64,000 nt of DNA. Origin: Porites lutea. Its lineage: Eukaryota > Cnidaria > Anthozoa > Scleractinia > Poritidae. The DNA lies in NCBI RefSeq assembly GCF_958299795.1, contig NC_133204.1:1729501-1793500 (forward strand). The letters run 5' to 3'. A model generated the notes under the pieces. The model did not search any database and had not been told where the DNA came from. It saw only the letters and a program-made list of their open reading frames with translations. The stretch's first letter is position 1. Each line of letters begins with the position of its first letter. This document shows positions 57,606-64,000 of the stretch, in pieces. The position numbers and the translations under genes are program-made.

Positions 57606-59510
57606 CGCTGTGAAGGGTATGGTTTTCAAGCAGTTTACTCTAGGATAGGGTATATAAATCAGAGCATTTGGGTCTAGAATAGGGTATCATTTTCAGGAAA
57701 CTGATCAGCTGGTTGAAGATTTAACTAGACTAGGTACACAGCTACTCTAGGATAGGGGAGATTTGGGGAGTTTACTCTAGTATAGGGTAGCAAAATTCAG
57801 CTGAACTAGCTCTGGTATAGGTTAAGGGTTCCAGGGTCCCAGCGGCACATCCCCACCCAGAAATTCCTACAGTACCCCCCCCTCCCCCCCGGGGAGGTAG
57901 CGCATGCCTGGATAACTGCCTAACCAATTGGCCGGACTTGTTTGGAAACACCTATCCTCTTCATATGTTAATAAAGAGCGATGACGAGGGATTTGTCCTA
58001 GCTGCTGGAACAAAACTCAAACGTAAGCCACGCGCCGCAAAGTACTTGTGCTCGATTGTAAAGAACATCGCAAACAATCATTCTATCTGGCTTTAGCAGC
58101 ACAAGACTGGCAAGAAGTTGTCACGGCGGACAATGTTGACGTTGCAGGTAGAATTATGGAGGACAAAATATTCTCTTTAATGGATAACTGTATGCCACTC
58201 AGGTCTATCCGATTCATCTCGCGATCCCAATCTCGTGCGGTCTATTCTTAGGGCAAAAACGAGAATATCGCTCAATAATAGAGATAGACTAAAACTCGCG
58301 GACAGCAGAATTTCACAAGATATCAGAAACAGGACAAATCCAGCGAGTGTTATGGGTAGTCGAGTATGGTGGAAAAAAGTCGACATAGTCTCACAGCGTC
58401 CTGCAACGACAACCTGCGTTAATTTCGACCACGACTCACTGGACCATCTGAAAGACAATTTTGGGCGCCTGTGCCATGATGACAGTTATGTGAGACCTAC
58501 TGATGTGCTTATCGAGGGGGATGTGGAAGTTCCAGAGATAACACAGAGGCAGCTCTGGAATTCTCTTACTAAGTTGAAAAGAACAGCTACAGGCCCAGAC
58601 AACATACTCTTCTGGATTTGGAAAGATCACGCAGAACTTCTCACTCCAGTAATCACTCAAGTGTGGAATGTATCGTCATCAACTCACTCATGGCGGGTTC
58701 CTGGAAGAGGGCAAATATTAACCCCCTGCCCAAGGTCGACTTTCCAAAAGCGGATTCAAACTACAGTGGGTTAAATGTCACACCTGTGACTGCCAGGGCT
58801 TTCGAGAAAGTTGTATATCATACGCATGCGAGCACAGCTGTGGAGGAATGTCTGACCCCCACCCAGTTTGCTTACAGGCAGGGAGTAACTGTACGAACGC
58901 ATAAATATCTATTCAACATCATGTTTATAAATATTTGGACAATCAAGACTGCAAGGCAGTTCGTATCTTTACTATGGATTTTAGCAAAGCATTCGATTCA
59001 GTTAACCATAGTTTACTCTCTGCAAAACTTAAGCAGCTACCGCTAAACCCCTACATAGTTAACTGGTACCATAGTTTTTTTTGCATGAGCTACAACGGCG
59101 TGTCTCATCTGGTAACCATGTTTGTACTTGGCAGGCCGGTCAACGACTTAGACTTAGGGAACGACTTAGGGAAGTGTTAGCGGCCCTTACCTGCTGAATG
59201 TTTTTCTTAATGATTTAAATATTTTTCATAATGACGTTCCTGTCCTTTTATATATGCAGACGACTCCACTATCATAGCCCCTGTAAGCAGTAATTCTGAT
59301 CCGTCTGACCGTTTAGTAGAACTATTTTTAAGTTGGTCTAGAAAGAATAATATGATTTGTAACCCTAGCAAATGCAAGGAACTCGTTGTTAGGAAGAAGG
59401 AACACTAACACACATTATGAGCAAATTTGCAATATTCCACGGTGTAATAGTCTGTTGTTATTAGGTGTTACCCTTCAAAGCAACTGAAAGTTCAGTGAAC
59501 ATGTAAGACC
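57200..59510 (+). mobile_element. LINE B, decayed endonuclease plus reverse transcriptase
   Basis: On the plus strand GKRGGVAIYVRPGM and VVLCGGDISRLDTYELNAL represent the endonuclease. They are followed by [52 protein letters not shown] and [20 protein letters not shown] of the reverse transcriptase, and later LLLGVTLQSN. The order is that of a Jockey/CR1-like LINE. Many stops and frame shifts interrupt it, and a MITE occupies 57548-57895. Confidence 0.82.
57548..57895. mobile_element. GGGTA-rich MITE inside LINE B
   Basis: It begins GGGAGGGGTACTGCCATATA and ends CTACAGTACCCCCCCCTCCC, inverted ends of about 13 bp. The interior repeats CTAGGATAGGG and AGTTTACTCTAGGATAGG. It interrupts the endonuclease part of LINE B, so it is younger than that element. 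Confidence 0.7.
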
Positions 59511-61769
59511 CAGCCTAGCCCCTAGGCGTTCCCTCTTGATCCGTTGTCCGTGCGAAGTCTGGGAGAGAGCGGGCGAGTTCTCGGCGAGTATCTCTTGGTG
59601 ACGTCACAGCTCATAGTAGAGTCCAGGAATGAAAGAGCCGAAAACCCCTGGGGAGTAGGCTGTGTAAGATCGAAATTAGTCAAAGCAAACAGCTGTTTGC
59701 ATGTTTTGAGGGTCTCTTAGAAGGGAGCAATACTCTCAAGTAGAGATAGACCATTTAATTAAGTCCTTAGTTCTACTCTCTAGTTCTTAGTTCTACTACT
59801 CTTTTTACATATTGCCTTTCTGTGTATGGAGCGTCTGAATCAGATTTGAATATTATACTTTTTTGGAATGTTATACTTTTTTGGATCGCTGCCACAAGCA
59901 CCGCTTTGTTTCTTCTCCCGTTTGTATTAAGGATCTTTTATATAGACAGGACTGCAAGATTTTAAAGGCTATTACCTCTGTAGATAACCATCCGCTAGGC
60001 TCGTATTTACCACCAACTAAGGAGAATAAAATGATATAATCTGCGTAAAAAACAGTGTGCCCTCCCCCAAGGTTAATACAGAAAGATTTATGACATCTTA
60101 TGTAAATAGACTGATTTTTAAACACAAGATAAGGTAGTTTCTACTTTGACGGAAGATTTTTCCACTTTGAAACGAATTTAAGGCTCAACGGGAACTCGGT
60201 GCTTGACTCACGATAAAACAGGGGAAAACTAGACTCGAATGGCAACTCGCTTGCAGGGGCGAGCCGTCACTTCTCCGTAGGACCGGGATCAAACCACTAA
60301 CTGGTACAGCAGTAGATAAAACAGAGCTAAACTTGGTTCCAACAGCGTTTATTCTTCAGCGGATCAAACAGCAATAACTCGGCTAGGACACGGCGAAATA
60401 ATCGACAATCAGTAAAAAGTAACTTACTTATATATGATTTTTACAACCATTGAAGACAAAAGAATACAATAGAAAAAAAAAGAAATCACTTAGAGTTAAA
60501 TGAAAACTAAATATATTTATATTCTATTTTTAACCTGAAATCTTTTGTTACTGTTGCTATTTTAGAAAGTAAAAGCACTGAGACAAAGACCTAGCCAGGT
60601 CAGCAAAACAGCGTTTATGTACAAAGTGTTACAATATGAATTAAATTGCAAGTTCAGCTATTGGCTGTTTAAACAAGAAAAGCGCAGACTAATTGGAAGT
60701 TTTCACCAAAAACCGATCTATTCTTAAAGTTTCAAGACAGCAAAACCTTTCATCTTCAAAATTCGGTTATTACCTCTCATTAACTAACAATAAAACTAAA
60801 TGAAATATATTTTCACAAATAAATATAACTAAATCGCTATTAGAACGAGATGCACCTGCACGAAAGGCGTTACTACGAATAAATGTCGTCCGGTAGTAAA
60901 GTCACGAAAAATAGACTAAAGTCAAATAAACCATTATTAAGAAATTAAGTATTCTTTCAAGAGTCAACATTGACGTAAAATGTGTATAATTGAAAAGAAA
61001 AACGAGCACTTAGTTTTGTCTGTTAAAGAACACTGTTGGCTTTTCTATGATTATTACCTAGCGAACACAAAGCAAATGAAAGAAAGGACAATAAAATGGC
61101 ACGAGCCTTTTTGCGGAGTTAAAACCTCTTTATGCAAATTCAGTATGAATTACTAAAACGTCGTCAAAGCGAATATTTGAAAGCTATACATGAAATTCAA
61201 GGCAAATAAAGAATTCATGGAAAATCTCTCCTTACATTACGTAGTATTTTATCATCCATTTGTAGTTTAACTTCACGTTTAATTTTTAGGGTAGATTTTT
61301 ATTGAGTGTATAGGCAACTAGAATGAAACAAAAGATATGTACTTTTATCTGGCAACAAAGACTATGTTACTGCAAAGTCCAAGTATGTTTAGGATATAAA
61401 ATAATGTAACTGCATGCATTCTTAGGCTAGATATGGTGAAAGAACGTGCGATAATTTGTAATAGTCACTTAAGTTAGATACATTACGACTGGAACTTTTA
61501 CTGTACATGTGATTAGTGTAAAAATATAGTTACGCAAGGATGGTAGAAAAACCTCTGTATACTTAGAATGTATTAGTTATGTTTTAGTTGATCGTTGAGT
61601 TTCGTTATGTTACGTTGATCGTTTAATGATCGTTGAATATGTGAGAATTGTACATCGCAGTAGATTGTTGGATTGGATTAAATCGTGTTGTTACATCAAA
61701 AGGTACAGTCCTCTTGTCATGATTAGTTTGAACCAGAGAGCGGGGTTATAAGAATTCCGTAACATTTTG
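59511..61769. other. gene-free AT-rich filler between the two halves of LINE A
   Basis: A block at about 59510-59650 (GGCGTTCCCTCTTGATCCGT, GAGTTCTCGGCGAGTATCTC) looks like a dispersed repeat. From 60.2 to 61.8 kb the sequence is AT-rich with no supported coding frame. Part of it may be a decayed terminal repeat of a larger element. Confidence 0.4.
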
Positions 61770-63880
61770 TACCAAACCTGGATCGCAGTCCGTGTAACAG
61801 GATCTTATGATCGACGGTGTCGAAGGCTGCTTATAGGTCCAGCAGCAAGAGAACGACGCCTTGTTTATTATCGATTGATTTCAGTATATCATTTTGAAAA
61901 AGTATAAGCGCCGTCTCATGACTGTGGTGTTTCTTATAAGCAGACTGGAGACTTTCATTCAGATCAATAACCTTAGACAAAAACTTCTGGTTAATACAGG
62001 TCGAAAGATCTCAAAGTCTAGGGACGGACAGTTTCCTCAGCAGAGGAGACAACACCGCATTCTTCGAGGAACTTGGCATTGAAGCTGAATTGAATGACAG
62101 AGAGACGATTACGGTTCTTTTAATAATAGGTAGTAAATCGTCGATACAATAACGTAAAAGAGAAGCGGGTACAGGATCAAGAGAACACGATTTAGCGGCA
62201 ATTTTTTTCACGATACCAGAAAGTTCATTCTCTGAGGTGGGAGAAAATGCGCTCAATTCACATGTAATTATGGCGTCATCAATCAATGCAAAAACAGGAG
62301 CATCGGTAATAGATAACGTATCCAGTTGATGCCTGATTGTCACAATTTTGTCGGAGAAAAAGTCAGCGAACTTATCACATCATTCTTTTGGGGAGCTGCA
62401 GGATGGGTTGTGTTTTATAGGTGTAAGGTGTAGCATACGGTCTATGGTGCTAAATAAAACCTTAAAATCCGATTTATTTTCATTAACTGAAGCGAAGCGT
62501 AATAACTCATCCTTCAATTTGGGAAGACTTCAAGAGTTTACGAGCTCTGCTACACTGATCGGCAGTGCGGCGCAGGCGGAAAAGAAGGAAAAGCATGTTG
62601 TTTCGGTTGAGCAGGTGTTTGTGGGGAACCCTTGGGGAGGGACGGAAAACCAGCTCCCCTAAAAACGCCTGCGTGGGAGGCTAATCTGCTTCAGATCCAG
62701 ACTTAGGGGTGACGAATGGTCTTTGCGAGCACTGCGATTTTTTTGCGAGCACGAGCAGAGATAAAAAAATTTCCTTTGCGAGTAGCGAGCAGTTTAGAGA
62801 GTACAACTCGTGATCAGCGAGCACTTCTGATATTTTCCGCTTACAGCAATCCATACGGAAATCCTTTTCTTTAAAATAAAACAGAAAATATATTAAAACG
62901 GAGTTTTAATTTAGAGCGCACCAAGTTCTTTGCAGCTAGAAAATTTAAGGCGGATGTACCTTTATGAGCTAGAAAAGTTATTACTTATAGAAAACTGAAA
63001 CTTCCTAAACGATGTAATATTTCAGCTAAACAAAGGAAGTTCTTCCCTCGCAACACCTTAGCGAGATCTAACCAATTATAGTCGCGTTTGATGCCAAATC
63101 ACGTCACATTTTCGCTTCTCCTCATCACCCACGTGTTCGTGCGGATCAGAAAGCAAAGGTCACGAGAAGAACAACCATATATAAAACCATATATAGCTAG
63201 ATTAGCCAATTTATTCATATAGTTATCGTTGTCAATTGTCGCGTGCATTTCCACTGACCTTGATAGCCATATTTATAGGAATTAAGTACCATGCAGAATC
63301 GAATTACAACAAGAGGGAATGCTCTTGATTACAATTACTGTAACCTAAAGAAGGATTTACAAAATTTCGAGCAATACTGACAAGAAAACGAACATGCGAG
63401 CAACTGCAACAATTTTGGGAGCACGAGCAAGTGGGCAATCGTTTAAATTTTGCGAGCAAATCGAGCAAAGGTAAAATTTTGCGAGCAGTTAAAAATTTTA
63501 ATGGACCATTCATCATCCCTAGACTTGCCCCAACACCTTTCCAATTTATACAACGTTTGCGTTTTTCTGCGGCAATTTCCTCACTATACCACGGCGTAGG
63601 TGGATGTGAGGTTACTAAGCGTGTTTTCAATGGAGCATGTGCTTCAACTGAACCTTGCTCAATTTTCTATCATATTGATCACATAAATCATTCACATTAC
63701 ATGCAGGTGAGAAGAAAAGTACTAGTGGGGAAACCACGATATCGTTGCGAAATTCAATTGGATCAACGCCACAAATTTTCCGATAGCGTCTTCTATCGCA
63801 AACGAAAAACCCTTTAGAACCGAAAATTAGTGTAAAAGATTTTTAGGTGCTGTGATACCTCATGAAAGTAGAAACTCAGA
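61770..63880 (-). mobile_element. LINE A, 5' and central part
   Basis: On the minus strand the order is VNDLCDQYDRKLSKV and PPTPWYSEEIAAEKRKR (linker after the endonuclease), then [49 protein letters not shown] and AAFDTVDHKILLHGLRSRFG (reverse-transcriptase fingers and palm). This is a CR1/L2-type LINE with several stops. It is interrupted by a repeat at 62690-63535 and then continues at 57035. Confidence 0.78.
62690..63535. mobile_element. GCGAGCA-rich element with inverted ends, nested in LINE A
   Basis: The left end AGACTTAGGGGTGACGAATG and right end CATTCATCATCCCTAGACTT are inverted. Next to both ends run TTTGCGAGCA units (GCGAGCACGAGCAGAG; GCGAGCAAATCGAGCAAAGG). It encodes nothing recognisable and interrupts LINE A between two adjacent coding blocks. 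Confidence 0.65.
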
Positions 63881-64000
63881 AGAATCACGATCAATGGTTT
63901 CTTAAATTGAATTTTGTTGACGTCATGTGAAAACCCCTAATTCGTTTTTACGGAGGCCAATCTCCGCTAAAACTGGTTTCTCCGTCAGTAATGCGACAAA

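Noticed and set aside
60200-61769. Possible long terminal repeat of an old retroelement
   Set aside because: One edge (complement TGTTACGG) is suggestive and a polyA-like site is present, but no second copy or internal region is visible in the window.

Overview
This is a eukaryotic nuclear window from an early-branching metazoan. Genes are split by GT-AG introns, coding density is low, the intergenic DNA is AT-rich, and miniature transposons, LINEs, SINE-like units and a Penelope-like remnant are abundant. The gene set is animal: a BAP18-like chromatin protein, mitochondrial thioredoxin, NTAQ1, ALG13, MESH1/HDDC3 and Ly6/uPAR three-finger proteins. With these repeat families, the best inference is an anthozoan cnidarian, probably a stony coral. 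The sequence alone does not prove the species.

Layout: 0.0-0.1 kb, possible C-terminus of a plus-strand gene. 2.1-6.6 kb, BAP18-like gene (+, six coding exons). 8.1-10.2 kb, unrecognised two-exon gene (-) ending in an acidic/aromatic tail. 11.7-14.8 kb, mitochondrial thioredoxin (+) with an unusual CHPC active site. 14.9-17.2 kb, a foldback MITE with 9-bp target duplication, an unassigned stretch and a decayed LINE. 17.3-24.9 kb, three intact two-exon Ly6/uPAR genes (-,+,-). 27.6-34.9 kb, NTAQ1 (-) and ALG13 (+) in head-to-head pairing, with start codons 103 bp apart. 37.0-42.0 kb, a fourth Ly6 locus whose LU-domain exon is split by an apparently whole PAT-type (DIRS-group) tyrosine-recombinase retroelement. 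44.1-44.6 kb, Penelope-like 3' remnant. 45.1-48.7 kb, MESH1/HDDC3 (-, three exons). 51.2-53.6 kb, fifth Ly6/uPAR gene (-). 56.5-63.9 kb, a nest of broken LINEs and small elements without host genes.

The housekeeping genes act in separate pathways: chromatin reading, mitochondrial redox, N-terminal glutamine deamidation, N-glycan assembly and (p)ppGpp/NADPH hydrolysis. The Ly6 loci form a dispersed family cluster. All four intact members share a signal-peptide exon, one phase-1 intron, a single LU-domain exon, a common 12-cysteine pattern and a hydrophobic C-terminus suited to GPI anchoring. The most notable events are the retroelement landing inside a Ly6 exon and the CHPC thioredoxin. I did not find a clearly new multi-gene system. 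Exon boundaries were read by eye from splice signals and frame continuity; summed exon lengths give whole codon numbers for every intact gene reported.
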